Assembly: GCA_963920525.1 (NCBI GenBank) | Contig: OY986437.1 | Location: forward strand, 112,150,715-112,214,714 | Length of the DNA: 64,000 nucleotides | Direction of reading: 5' to 3' | Source of the DNA: Dichetophora obliterata | Taxonomy: Eukaryota > Arthropoda > Insecta > Diptera > Sciomyzidae | Part shown: piece by piece, positions 45,601-55,200 of the stretch | Position numbering within the stretch: position 1 is the stretch's first letter | How the letters are laid out: each line of letters opens with the position of its first letter | The notes under the pieces: model-generated | Database searches by the model: none | What the model saw: the letters and a program-made list of their open reading frames with translations, nothing else | What the model was told of the DNA's origin: nothing | Translations under genes and position numbers: made by a program

Positions 45601-45635
45601 CACTGCCTGATTGGCAGATACGACCAAAGTGTATG
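42619..45635 (+). pseudogene. LOA ORF2: endonuclease, reverse transcriptase, RNase H, decayed
   Basis: The endonuclease begins near 42619 (DGDGIVLIQE). It is open at 42823-43353 with TVAISVQMGQSSLWLISAYL, the catalytic-loop motif CDTNAHHVIWGS and LASDHI. Reverse transcriptase fragments lie in several frames: SPGPDGIAP (about 43850), LRPISLSSFLLKIHERLIDI and QHAYTKGKFVETALL (43935-44085), and TPQGGVLSPLL (about 44250). The catalytic AYADDIAIVISG is near 44340, then SVNPNKTELVVFTRK. The RNase H part has EIFTDGSKLDDRVGG (about 45118) and DICILSDNQAALKAIG (about 45295-45345). Many stops and indels make it inactive. The protein is lost past 45635. Confidence 0.8.
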
Positions 45636-46603
45636 CTCAAATAAAAATATATTGTTAATAAAATTTAATTAATACATTTGCATAATTGGCGTCCAACGAA
45701 AATATTTTAACGCGAGTGTACGAAGTAGCTGTAAGCTATAAGTGCATGGTTTATTAAAAGAAAGAAAACGCGAGTAAAAGAACGATGTAAGCTCAAACTC
45801 GTAGACTGACAATTTTAAGAAAAGCTGAGAAGAAGGAAAATTCATATATGTACTAGCTGAAACTATAAGTGCGGCAACTAAGAAATATATCTACAAAACA
45901 TATAATTATCAATAAAGCTGAAGTAATGATAACTTTATTCATGTAAGTGCTTATTCAGAATACTTCAAGTGGTAAATAAATTAAAAGAAATCGTGTAATA
46001 CAAAAAAAAAGTTATCGACAGTTGAGGCTTTTACAATGCAAGTGAATCAGAAAATCAATAATTTAACGAATAAAATTGGACAGATACAACCGGTTCCGGT
46101 GGAACCATTTACACCCGTGACTATAAATCCGACCATACTTAACAATAACACAACTTTGGACCTTATCAAATCTCTACCTGAATTTGCAGGCGATTCAACG
46201 GAATAACCTAAATGGCACTCTGCTGCGCATTTTGCAATGCATTGTTATCCTCAGGGTTCTGAAAACCACTACATCGCAACAGGTATCCTTAGAAATAAAG
46301 TTACAAAATTGGAGACCAAATATATTGGACATATTTTAACGCCCTAAGGTGTTAAGCCGAACCAGGCAAAGATACAAGTAATTCAAAATCTCAAACTACT
46401 AACTACTCAAAAACAGATTAAATCTTTTTTTTTTTTTTTGTATAACAGGCTTTTACTGGAAATTTATTACGAATTATGCTAAAATAGCACATTCCTTAAC
46501 AAAATATTTAAAGCAAAATGCACGAATAAATTCTTAGTCATTAAAAAAATGGACAAAATCGGTTCAGAAACACGGGAGAAAATGGTACCGAAATGTTTAT
46601 ATA
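45636..46603 (+). mobile_element. Gypsy-1: short, internally deleted gypsy-group remnant
   Basis: A truncated LTR end (about 45640-45687, ending GCATAATT) is followed by a primer-binding-like GGCGTCCAACG. A leader and the beginning of a gag-like frame come next (from about 46036, with SLPEFAGD). At about 46310 the sequence jumps to the end of a reverse transcriptase (YIGHILTP, then QKQIKSFF and FYWKFITNYAKIAHSLTKYL). Most of gag, protease and RT are therefore missing. Stops are present. The right end is cut by the start of gypsy-2. Confidence 0.7.
45688..45703 (+). other. Primer-binding site of gypsy-1
   Basis: TGGCGTCCAACGAAAAT resembles the 3'-end complement of a tRNA (compare TGGCGCCCAACGTGGGG at 46991) with several mismatches. 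It lies directly after the LTR remnant. Confidence 0.55.
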
Positions 46604-46991
46604 AGTTATCGTGATAAACTTTTATTTCTTCACATTATGAATAATATGCTGACACCAATAGTTAACGTAATAAATATTTATTTCTACAAATAATGAATAA
46701 TACGCTGACACCGTGGTTTCCAACACACGACTGTAACGTTAAACCAAAAGGACGTTTTATCTTTTGATTCATTTCTCACGCGCATCCGCTGCAGTTCAAC
46801 ATACCGTGGGACTCAACGTCAGCAACATCTCCCCAAAATAAAACAACAAAACAATACCAGCGACAGAGCAGCTTACGGTGTATATTTAAGTTACGAAAAA
46901 TGTTAGTTAAAGTTTAGAATTGAAATAATAAAGATCGCTTTCAAGCGAAGAATATTTTTTTTAAGAGAATTTAATAAACTAAATTTTAATT
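46604..46991 (+). repeat. 5' LTR of gypsy-2
   Basis: The LTR starts AGTTATCG and ends TTTTAATT directly before the primer-binding site. It holds a direct repeat of about 60 bp (AATAATATGCTGACACC and AATAATACGCTGACACC), and an AATAAAG near 46930. TATA precedes it and could be half of a 4-bp duplication. No matching 3' LTR is in the window. Confidence 0.6.
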
Positions 46992-47008
46992 GGCGCCCAA
47001 CGTGGGGC
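46991..47008 (+). other. Primer-binding site of gypsy-2
   Basis: TGGCGCCCAACGTGGGGC is the canonical tRNA-Lys-type primer-binding site used by many gypsy-group elements. Confidence 0.8.
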
Positions 47009-48102
47009 CCTGGTCGCGTTCAGCTTATTCAAGCAAAGTGTAAATCGGCGTGAAGTACCTCATCGCTTTGTCTAGTAAAAAACGCAAAAACAAAAAATAG
47101 AAAAAAGATTAACGGAAGCGTAAATCGTAATTTTTTTTCTCCTGGGTCCCGAACCAAAAAGGACATTGAGTGCTAGAGTCTATAGACATAGCACACCACG
47201 AAGCACGAAGCAAAGTACGGCAGCAGGATCCTGAGTCATCGATCGTGAAAACGAACAAAAGGGAAGCAATCCACACAGTCGTCGTGGGACAACAATGTTC
47301 CTGTTATTGTAAGCTCTAGAAATATAAGCAGTATAAATTAAGAAATTTCTGAAAGAGATGATAAAACAAAACAGATTCTAAAACAAAAATTTTTTTTAAG
47401 TGAATCCAATTTTTCCTACACAAAAACATAAATAATTGAACTAAAGTGAATTATTTAATATTTTAAAAAAGATTTTCTAGGATATAATAATATTTTCTAA
47501 AAACATAAGAATAGTGGAAATAGAAAGTTTTAAATATTTTGTGAACCGAAATAAGGCAAAATTTAATATAATAATTTAATTAATAAAACTGAACAAAATA
47601 AATTTACAAGAATAGAGCTAAAATTTAATTTGAAATTATACTTTAGGATAATAATTTGTTTTAAAGAAATCTTTGTATTTCTATACTTTTGGTTGGTTTT
47701 AATCTTAAGACTCGATGGAGATAGGCATGGCAAACCCAAGCAACCTACTAAGACCACCCGTACTAAACGCTAATCAGTAAGAACAAGCAGGCTTAGGCTT
47801 AGGTGACTTACAAAATACAACAAGGACAATAGTATCAGAAGTAGTCCAGGCTGAAACCAGGAATTTGATTAGTACCCTTCGAGACCCGAATACTGTAAAT
47901 GTACAGCGAGTTGATCAAAATATTGATCCACAGCATAGAGCGAGGTTGGAAGATCTGGATCGAATTCCAGATGTAGTTCGATGCCTAAGAGAATTCTCAG
48001 GACAGCCAGGTGAATATAGTTCCTGGAAAAAGTCCGTTAACCAGATACTACAGATTTACGAACCATTGAAAGGAACACCAAAATACTTCGGTATTCTAAG
48101 TA

Positions 48103-49417
48103 CAGGGTTGCCCATATTCGAGGCCCATTTTATTTTTAAATAAATCAAAGAAACCACAATTTTTTGTCTGTTCGTCATGAATATCATTTAATTGGGTTCA
48201 AGTAGATTTGCTTACATTATTTCTTGAATATGATATCTCGTAAATGGTCGCCATTGGCCTCTACGACATATTGTGCCCGTTTTGCAGCATTTTCCATGGT
48301 TTTCTTCAACATTTCGATGGGAATGGCGGTTGTTTCTTGACGGATGTTGGTTTTCAGCTCTTCTAGGGTTTTTGGCTTGTTGACGTTAACCTTTGATTTC
48401 AAATAACCCCACAAAAAGAAGTCTGGAGGCGTTAAATCTGGTGATCTTGGCGGCCAATCGAAATCACCATTTTTTGACATCAAACGGCCAGGGAACAATT
48501 GCTTCGAAAAATCGATTGTAGTGCGGCTTGTGTGTGGTGGCGCGCCGTCTTGTTGAAACCAGTAGTGCCTGATACGCTTTCGACGAACGATTGGCATGAA
48601 AAAATTGTTTATCATATCGCGATAACGCTCCTGATTGACAGTAACTCTGTGGCCATTATCATCTTCGAAAAAGAACGGCCCAATGAGCAATTTAGCACAA
48701 ACGCCGCACCAAACAGTGACTTTTGCATCGTGAAGAGGTACCTCTTGAATCTGTTGTGGATTTTCAGTGGCATAAATACGGCAATTTTGTTTGTTTACCG
48801 TTCCGTTCAACTGAAAATGAGCTTCATCGCTCATGATAATTTTATGCCAAAATTGCTCGTCTTCTTCAGCCATTTCGATGACTCTTTGGGCCCATTCCAA
48901 TCGACGTGGCTTATCGGTAGGCAACAATTTGTTTACCAATTGAATTTTGTACGGAAAAAAATTCAAATCAACACGTAAAATGCGTTGTAAAGTGGATCGG
49001 GGAATGCCGAGCTGCTGAGAACGGCGATTTTGGGATGTTGTTGGTGACTGCTCAATACTGGCTCGTACGGCTGCAATATTCTCATCCGATCACCTTGGTC
49101 GCTTTTTATTTGGCCTCTTTGGGTTACCAAGAGTATTACCAGTTGTAAATCTTTCATACAAACGATAAATTGTTTTCTTGGAAGGCGCACTTTTCACTTT
49201 ATTTATTTTTTTGAAAGCACGTTGAGTTTTCACTATTGACTTGTTTTGTTGAATGTAAATTTCAACAATTTTAGAGCGTTCGCGTGGCGTGTACTGTTCC
49301 ATTGTAAACATTTGCTTGGAATGACGCTTCAAACGCGGTATGTCATTAGTCGATTTGGCATCACTGCGGAAAGTTACAGTGTTGCCAGATGGGCGCTTCG
49401 AATAAGGGCTACCCTAT
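48103..49417 (-). mobile_element. rosa-type mariner (DD41D) inserted in gypsy-2 gag
   Basis: This 1.3-kb element has imperfect inverted ends. The left end reads AGGGTTGCCCATATTCGA and the right end, inverted, AGGGTAGCCCTTATTCGAA. TA lies on each side, and the gag frame matches across the insertion when one TA is counted. It holds one transposase gene on the minus strand with a single stop codon, so it is young. Confidence 0.85.
48217..49332 (-). pseudogene. rosa/mariner transposase, DD41D, one stop codon
   Basis: A frame of about 371 codons (362 if the Met of MEQYTPRERSKIVEIYIQQN is used) carries an N-terminal helix-turn-helix region. A TGA follows KKRPR at about 49088. The same frame then reads SDENIAAVRASIEQSPTTSQ, a second HTH (LGIPRSTLQRILRVDLNFFP), and the catalytic core. 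The core has Asp in MSDEAHFQ, Asp in WFQQDGAPPHT and Asp in SPDLTPPDFFLWG. The last two Asp are separated by 41 residues, which defines the DD41D (rosa) group. The enzyme cuts and pastes the element at TA. Apart from that one stop the gene looks complete. Confidence 0.9.
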
Positions 49418-50662
49418 TATTAGAAACAAAATTGCTGGCAACGCTGATGCAGCGCTTGAATCATACAACACTCCGTTGAATTGGGACAGCATTTCACACA
49501 GCTTGATGGTTCATTATGCTGATAAGAGGGATTTAGGTACTTTGGTGTATCGATTAAATTCCCTAATTCAGGGTAAGGAAACAACCCAAGAGTTTTACCA
49601 AAAGATATGCACACACCTCTCACTTATTTTAAATAAAATAAGCTGCATGGAGGTGGGACACGAAGCAATAAAAATCTTAACGCAAACCTATAGGGATAAG
49701 GACTTAGATACGTTTGCTATAGGACTCAAGGACGATTTACCGAGCTTGCTCAGTATGCGAGAACTGGTAGACTTGCCACAAGCTCTTCATCTTTGTCTCA
49801 AACTCGAAAACCAAAATTTAGGTAAAATTTCGCACACAATAGGAATAATTTACCAAAAAAGTCTTCAATCCTATTCCACACGTTTAAAAAATTAGCATTT
49901 CCGCGCCCCCCAACCATTTTATCTTCATTTTGCGCACATACCTCCACCTCCACGTCTACCAAATAATTACAATCGAAACAATTATCAACAAACACGCCAA
50001 AGATTTGAAAACCAATTATATTCAGGACCACAGAGAAATGTTCAGCAATATGGACAGATAACAAACAACCAGCAGCAGTATCAGCCTTTTCCGCCTCGTT
50101 CATTTGGACCAAAACCTCAACTTAGACAAAAGCCAATGGATATTGACCAAAGTGTTCAAACTAAGAGAATAAACTACATGAACCAGCCAACCACGATCTA
50201 CACGGTAAACGACCACCACACGATTACCCCGAAGCTAGGAAGCAACAACGAAATTTTCACATAAATACAGACAATACCTATCCAGTTTAAGATAATCTAG
50301 ACTCTATTGATGTCGATTCATACCAAGCAGAGATGCAAAGAGCTGACAATGAATATAATCAACCCCTTCAAGAGTATCTGGAAGAACAAAATATTCCAGA
50401 CGGTTATAACTCAAGTTCAAGTTTCAAGTTCAAGTTTGGTTTTTATTCATCAATCAAAAGATTTAACAATAATTTTCTTAATGGCTAGAAGCTACGAATA
50501 CAAAAGACATTAAATACAAATTTGATTAACAAATGATACATTCTGTTGTTCACATTGGCGTCGGAAGCGGGGGGGCAGTCGCCCCCCCCACTTTTTTAGC
50601 TAGATAAACAATTTAAAAGGAAAACTTCAAAAGTTATTCAAAATATCAGTTTTTCTTACAAC

Positions 50663-50874
50663 TGTGGCAGTATTGTAGTTTAGTACTATTGTAGTGTAAG
50701 ATTTCATGTGTTGGAATGCAACCGTGGTAAAATGCTTGTGAAGAAAATGCTGCGTCATTTCCAACACATGAACTAAAAACAGAATGAGCTGTGCTCAGTC
50801 TTCTTTCGGCTTTGATTGCGAACGCATTGAAAATAAATAAAGCATAATTAAAAACTGAAAACTTGGCCTACTAG
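50663..50874 (+). repeat. TRIM 5' LTR
   Basis: It starts TGTGGCAGTATTG and ends GGCCTACTAG. AATAAATAAAG near 50835 is a likely polyadenylation signal. It is identical to the 3' copy except for 6 bp. Confidence 0.85.
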
Positions 50875-50876
50875 AG

Positions 50877-50893
50877 CTTCAGAAGTGGGATCG
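50877..50893 (+). other. TRIM primer-binding site, tRNA-Leu-like
   Basis: CTTCAGAAGTGGGATCG two bases after the LTR resembles the complement of a tRNA-Leu 3' end (TCAGAAGTGGGAT core, from general knowledge). Confidence 0.5.
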
Positions 50894-50915
50894 AAAGAAA
50901 ACGTGAAAACATAAA

Positions 50916-51128
50916 ATGAGTGAAGGAAAAGAACTAAACCAATATTCGTTGAACGAATTGAAACAATATTTTAAAAAAAATAACCTTAAAACGAGTGGCA
51001 CGAAAAACGAAATAATTGTGCGGTTAATGCAAATGCCAGAAAATGTACGCGAAGGTATTAAAAAATCATATTTTGAAATAATTGACGATGAACAAAAATG
51101 TGACGCTGACGTCAACAAAATGAGTTGA
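50916..51128 (+). CDS. SAP-domain protein of the TRIM-like element
   Basis: A 70-residue frame starts MSEGKELNQYSLNELKQYFK and continues with KNNLKTSGTKNEIIVRLMQM. The pattern L..L...LKK..L..SG.K..LI.RL is that of a SAP domain, a helix-extended-loop-helix DNA-binding motif, at residues 9-43. After it comes an acidic tail ending in a TGA that overlaps the next frame by 4 nt. In the parent element this is probably the start of gag. Whether the short protein is made here is unknown. Confidence 0.6.
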   Translation: MSEGKELNQYSLNELKQYFKKNNLKTSGTKNEIIVRLMQMPENVREGIKKSYFEIIDDEQKCDADVNKMS

Positions 51129-51391
51129 CAAAAAATAGTAGTCGTACAGAAAGATCATTTAATATAGGTGATTACGTTATGGTAAAGAATTTTGTTAGCA
51201 CACCAAGAGTTAGTAAAAAGTTATTACCGAAATATAAGGGGCCGTATAAAGTAAAGAAAATACTGCCAAATGATAGATACGTTGTAACGGACGTGGATGG
51301 ATTTCAATTAACTCAGATTCCTTACGAGGGGACATGGGAAGTGGCAAATATGAAACCCTGGATACAGGACGCGGATTTAAATAAGTCATAA
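51125..51391 (+). pseudogene. Integrase C-terminal tail in the TRIM-like element
   Basis: About 88 codons resemble the C-terminal (chromodomain/SH3-like) region of gypsy-group integrases: FNIGDYVMVKNFVSTPRVSK, then LPKYKGPYKVKKILPNDRYV and YEGTWEVANMKPW, closing with TAA at 51389-51391. The frame has no Met and overlaps the SAP frame by 4 nt. The H2C2 and DDE parts of integrase are absent. It marks the junction of a large internal deletion. Confidence 0.75.
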
Positions 51392-51423
51392 ATCGGGACG
51401 ATTTCATGTCAGGATGGCCGAAC

Positions 51424-51629
51424 TGTGGCAGTATTGTAGTTTAGTACTATTGTAGTGTAAGATTTCATGTGTTGGAATGCAACCGTGGTAAAATGCTTGT
51501 GAAGCTGCGTCATTTCCAACACATGAACTAAAAACAGAATGAGCTGTGCTCAGTCTTCTTTCGGCTTTGATTGCGAACGCATTGAAAATAAATAAAGCAT
51601 AATTAAAAACTGAAAACTTGGCCTACTAG
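51424..51629 (+). repeat. TRIM 3' LTR
   Basis: Same sequence as the 5' LTR minus 6 bp, preceded by CAGGATGGCCGAAC, which is a weak polypurine tract. Followed by the ACAAC duplication. Confidence 0.85.
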
Positions 51630-52060
51630 ACAACGATAATATTTTTTGTATATGTTCTCCTCTTCTATCTCTCTTTTTCATAAACATGCTTGTGGATAAC
51701 CATTTCCTTTCTCTGTGTTTGCAAAAAGATAGAACAAAATGTAGAGTTTCTACTGCAAACCCACCACTTCAGTTAAAAAGCACCCTTAAGTATGTAGCTA
51801 AATGCTTGTTCATTTTGCAACTCTGGTAAGAAAAAAATTGGCATGTTCTTAGGGGCTTTTCATATTGGACGACATGTTGTATGATAAGTTAAATGGAAAA
51901 CTAATGGGACTATTTGATTGAGCGTTCGAACGATCCAACTTGTAAATCAACATCATTAATTACAAGTTCTCGAGCAGAACACATCCGGATAATAGCTAAG
52001 CAACTTGAAATGTAAAAAGCAGTTGCAAATTGAGCAGTAATTTTACATAGTTGTACAATA

Positions 52061-52958
52061 TTGTGCAATCGGCAGAAAAAAATCAAAAATGTCGACTATC
52101 GTTTAAGCTTACGCATGGTACTACATGTTGTACAATCTGACATGTTGGTCCAATGTTTTGGACCATGCGAAAGCTCCTACTGTGAATTAGCTGATGAAAA
52201 TCCACCTCGACGCTTTGAACAAACATCAAATCCGATTTCTTCAGTACAGTTGCCATTATATGATAGTCTACGAAAAGATTATTTCGAAATTTTAGATCTT
52301 CTCTCAAATGAGATAACGGCTAGATTTGATTAAACAGGTTGATATTTTACTTTTTTTTAATTTTGCATGTTTACACCCGCTTCACTCAACCGACTCACTT
52401 TGATTTAACATTCGGTGAGTCGGTTGAGTGAAGCTAGTGTAAACTGGCACTTTGTAAATCTTATTGTACATTTAAACAGATCTTGACACTCTAGAATCGT
52501 TGGAAAATATTGTAATCGAAGCCTTCAACGGAAAAGTGCCTTCTGAACAAAATCTAAAAACAAAACTAGATCTTTATGCAGATGACTTTGATGTGAGCGA
52601 CCTCCACGCGCAACTTAAATTGCTGAAGCAATTGCCTGGCCAAACACCTTGAAATTTTAGTGGCATTGTATCCCAATTTGTAAAAAATTCGGATACTGTA
52701 AAAAAACTATTAAATGAAGTTGAAAAACTTATTGCTTTGCTTTTGACTGTGCCTGCATCAGCAGCTTCATCTGAGCGTTCTTTTAGTGCACTAAGACGAC
52801 TTAAAACGTATCTTCGAGCAACTATGACACAGAAACGACTCACTCATGCGGCACTTATACACATTAACAAAGATAAAACCGAAGAATTGAATTCGATGGA
52901 ATTGGTGAAAGAGTTTGTTTCTCGCAAGGACAGAAGGAAACATTTTGGAATAATTTAA
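52061..52958 (+). pseudogene. hAT transposase (ZMYM1-like), C-terminal half with intron
   Basis: The first part (to 52337) includes FEQTSNPISSVQLPLYDSLR and LLSNEITARFD. A TAA follows immediately at 52331-52333. Then a GT-AG intron (52338-52479) leads to LDTLESLENIVIEAFNGK in a matching frame. A further TGA occurs at 52649-52651. The end is the dimerisation domain: PASAASSERSFSALRRLKTY and MTQKRLTHAALIHINKD, stopping at TAA 52956-52958. The RNase-H catalytic region upstream is missing or unrecognisable. With two stops and a truncated N-terminus it is not active. Confidence 0.75.
52366..52448. mobile_element. Miniature family A MITE in the hAT transposase intron
   Basis: Two inverted arms of about 30 bp (GTTTACACCCGCTTCACTCA plus ACCGACTCAC, and the right arm GTTTACACTAGCTTCACTCA) are separated by about 16 bp. 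They match the end sequence of the larger elements at 5912 and 14448 (TACACTAGCCTCACTCAAC). Removing it would leave an intron of about 60 nt, the typical fly size. Confidence 0.7.
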
Positions 52959-53480
52959 ATTGATATAACTTCTTGTACCTAATTGCATTTAAACCATGTA
53001 AAGATATACCTAGTCATGCTTTATAAAAGCAACCATTATTTCTTATATTTTCATATTACCATATGAAAGATCCTTTAAAGAATGATTTCTAATATTGAAA
53101 TTGGAAGAACTTTTAAAAATAATGAAATTTTAATATTTTTTATATATTTTTATATTTTTTTATATTTTTTTTATTTTAAACTAAAATAAAAAATTTGTTT
53201 ATTCACATTCATGTTTCTTTGAAGAAATTTTGGTGAACTTTTTTTGCACCACCATTTGTACTGCCCCCCCAGATGAAATTCGCTTCCGACGCGCTTGGTT
53301 CATTGTTGGTTCATTATGAACAAGTGGCGAATGCAGTTACAAGCTTACAACTTGAATATACAATTTGAATATAAAATTTATTAAACATAATGCAAACACA
53401 GTTCAAATTATTAACAAAACTGGAAATATATATGTATAATCCGATAAAAATTATTATTTGCCACAGTGTTGAAAGTAATA

Positions 53481-54838
53481 TTATAGTAAGACAGAAATAA
53501 GGGTATCAATAACATTGAAATCGTAATTAAAAAGCCATGATTTCACTTCTTTGAGAAACAAGATATTGTTAGATAAGCGACGAACATTATTTGGTAATCT
53601 ATTGAAAAGTCTGGGAGCAGTGCAAGAGTAAAAGTAGAAAAAGTGCTGTAATTTGTGTGAAGGAACTTTAACAGTAATTTGATTATTTCTTCTTAAGTCA
53701 TGACCATTCGTGGATCTGTTCAGCAGATAACCAGAGCAATTAAAAAATTCTTTCAGCACTCTATAGAAATATAGGTGCTTAAGTGGTAAGACATTCAGGT
53801 TTTTAAACAGAGGAAAGCTTCTATCTAGTCGTTTTTTGTTACATATAATACGAACAACATGTTTTTGAGCGAAAAGTAGTGGATTAATTTTATTAGCATG
53901 GGTACCTCCCCAGCAGATTACGCCATATTGAAGTTTTGAATGAAAAATACCATGGTAAATGCATTCGAGCAATTTAGGCGAGCAAAAAGATTTTAAGAGA
54001 TATATCTGTCTGATAGCACCCATAAGATATCTTTTGAGGGCAGCAGTATGGTCTAGCCAAGACAATTTCCAATCAAGTAGTAAGCCAAGGTATTTAAATG
54101 ATTTAACGCAACCAATCGAAAAACATTTTGCAGAGCATTGGCAATAATCATTAAATGTATTTAGGTGTGATGAAGAACTACATATATCACTGCTAAATGT
54201 GAATTTTTTGCAGCCTGCACAGTGGAAGACAAAATTTGGTAAATAGATATCGTTTCCAGCTACATTGAAGTGCATTATTTTAGTTTTATCACTCAGAACC
54301 AATTTGTGTGATGAAAACCAATGGCGCTGGAGGCCAAGGTCATGATTAATTTCAGAAGTTAAGTTTAAGGCAGAATCGCTAGAAAAAGTACATGCCATAT
54401 CATCTGCAAATGCTATTACTTTACTTGTAAATGGCAGACAAAATATTGAATTTATGAATATAAGAAATAATATAGGTCCCAGAACAGAGCCCTGTGGGAC
54501 GCCAATATTCACATTAACATAGTTACTAAGTTCACTATCAATTTTAACTCTTTGCATTCTGTTTGTTAAATATGATCGAAACCACGAGTGAATAGAACCT
54601 CTGAAGCCAAATTATACAATTTGACAAGTAATATTTCGTGATCAACAGTATCGAATGCCTTTGTTATATCAACAAAAAGCGCCGCAGAGATTTTTTTAGA
54701 GTTTAAACCATTATAAACATTAGAGCAGAATTTGAGAAGAGCGTCCTCAGTAGATAAACCTTCTCTGAAACCATACTGACAACTGTTGAAAAAGTTCGAT
54801 TTCGATAGAAATTTAAGCATTCTGGTTTTTTGATGTTA
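53481..54838 (-). pseudogene. LINE-C reverse transcriptase, C-terminal two-thirds
   Basis: It begins at MLKFLSKSNFFNSCQYGFRE with FVDITKAFDTVDHEIL. After a frameshift near 54595 it continues with NIGVPQGSVLGPILFLIFIN, the catalytic FADDMA (FADD rather than YADD), LGLLLDWKLSWLDHTAALKR, and a long thumb and C-terminal region to a TAA at 53481. Except for the shift it is open, so this is a fairly recent truncated copy. Family differs from LINE-A. Confidence 0.85.
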
Positions 54839-54889
54839 ACACATCTGACATTTCTGACATTCATTTTTTAGACTAGATACGTCCTCCCT

Positions 54890-55200
54890 TGCATATTTCC
54901 AATAGAATTCAAACCTCTTTTCCGATCCAGACGAAAAATTGACCTTTACAACAAAAATTTTTGGCGCAATACGAACCTTTTCTGAAACACTAGTATATGG
55001 ACAATTTTGTTTTTATCCAATGTCTCTAAAATCCGAAGAAGAAGAACAAGTCCAAAAGCTATTGTAAGACGGCATCATAAGACCTTCACGGTCACAATAC
55101 AACTCAGCAGTATGGGCTGTACTGAAAAAAATTGATGCAAGTGGCAAAAAGAAGCATAGATTGGTAATCGATTACCAATACCATAAATTTTATGTTTTTA
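54890..55200 (+). pseudogene. Gypsy-2 reverse transcriptase N-terminal fragment
   Basis: A frame after the gag stop reads NLFSDPDEKLTFTTKIFGAI, LVYGQFCFYPMSLKSEEEEQ, a stop, [20 protein letters not shown] and KHRLVIDYQ, and is lost near 55195. This is the linker and fingers region of gypsy-group RT. Protease upstream and the catalytic YVDD downstream are missing. Confidence 0.75.

Larger units (their letters stand above)
40165..45635 (+). mobile_element. LOA-clade LINE, plus strand, carrying two LTR-like insertions
   Basis: A relatively GC-rich leader (about 40165-40665) precedes ORF1, then ORF2 with endonuclease, reverse transcriptase and RNase H in that order. RNase H after RT and the CDTNAHHVIWGS endonuclease motif match the LOA clade. 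ORF1 is interrupted by two LTR-like blocks (40959-41626 and 41631-42220). The 3' end stops inside RNase H near 45635, where a gypsy remnant begins. Many frameshifts and stops show it is old. Confidence 0.75.
50658..51634 (+). mobile_element. TRIM-like non-autonomous LTR retrotransposon with SAP-domain frame
   Basis: Two LTRs of 212 and 206 bp (50663-50874 and 51424-51629) flank a 549-bp interior. ACAAC on both sides (50658-50662 and 51630-51634) is a 5-bp target duplication. The LTRs differ only by a 6-bp indel (AAAATG near 50745), so the insertion is recent. The interior keeps a primer-binding-like site, a short N-terminal gag-like frame and the tail of an integrase, with everything between deleted. 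It must rely on a full-length relative for movement. Confidence 0.85.
50558..53292 (+). mobile_element. hAT element inserted in LINE-C
   Basis: Inverted ends GCGTCGGAAGCG (50558-50569 and 53281-53292) are each followed by a G-run and CAGT (with 10 extra bases at the right end). The 8-bp duplication is unclear; GTTCA..TTG near both ends is a candidate with a 2-bp slip. It encodes a ZMYM1-like hAT transposase on the plus strand. A TRIM-like LTR element (50663-51629) sits near its left end and a mini-MITE in its intron. Without insertions it would be about 1.7 kb, so the 5' coding part is probably deleted. Confidence 0.8.
50411..54838 (-). mobile_element. LINE-C: 5'-truncated CR1/jockey-like LINE, split by a hAT
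   Basis: The coding part is at 53481-54838. The 3' end lies across the hAT insertion at 50411-50557, where the minus strand reads ATGAATAAAAACCAAACTTG followed by repeats of AACTTG, a plausible LINE tail. It is inserted in the C-terminal part of gypsy-2 gag, whose coding sequence continues on both sides. It is truncated at the 5' end inside the reverse transcriptase. I could not identify the target duplication. Confidence 0.7.
47715..54883 (+). pseudogene. Gypsy-2 gag, interrupted by two insertions
   Basis: The start is Met 47715 or 47727. A TAA lies near 47774, after which the frame is open to the mariner at 48102 (VVRCLREFSGQPGEYSSWKK). It resumes at 49420 in the matching frame with NKIAGNADAALESYNTPLNW and a capsid-like segment to 49895. 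After a shift, a Gln/Asn/Pro-rich tail follows (about 49935-50260), including PMDIDQSVQTKRINYMNQP. An acidic C-terminus (AEMQRADNEYNQPLQEYLEE) runs to the LINE at 50411, and the last residues, ending IHFLD and TAG, lie at 54835-54883. No CCHC knuckle is seen, which is common in this group. The protein would form the capsid, but this copy cannot be expressed whole. Confidence 0.7.
46604..55200 (+). mobile_element. Gypsy-2: errantivirus-like element with nested insertions, 3' part lost
   Basis: The order is 5' LTR, primer-binding site, untranslated leader (46992-47714), gag and the start of reverse transcriptase, ending near 55200. Gag is split by a mariner (48103-49417) and by a LINE (50411-54838). 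The LINE contains a hAT, which contains a TRIM-like element. Protease is missing between the gag stop (about 54883) and RT, and RNase H, integrase, any envelope and the 3' LTR are absent. Native gypsy-2 sequence amounts to roughly 2.9 kb. Confidence 0.75.

Noticed and set aside
48499..48978. 159-codon plus-strand frame
   Set aside because: It is antisense to the rosa transposase, whose motifs are unmistakable.
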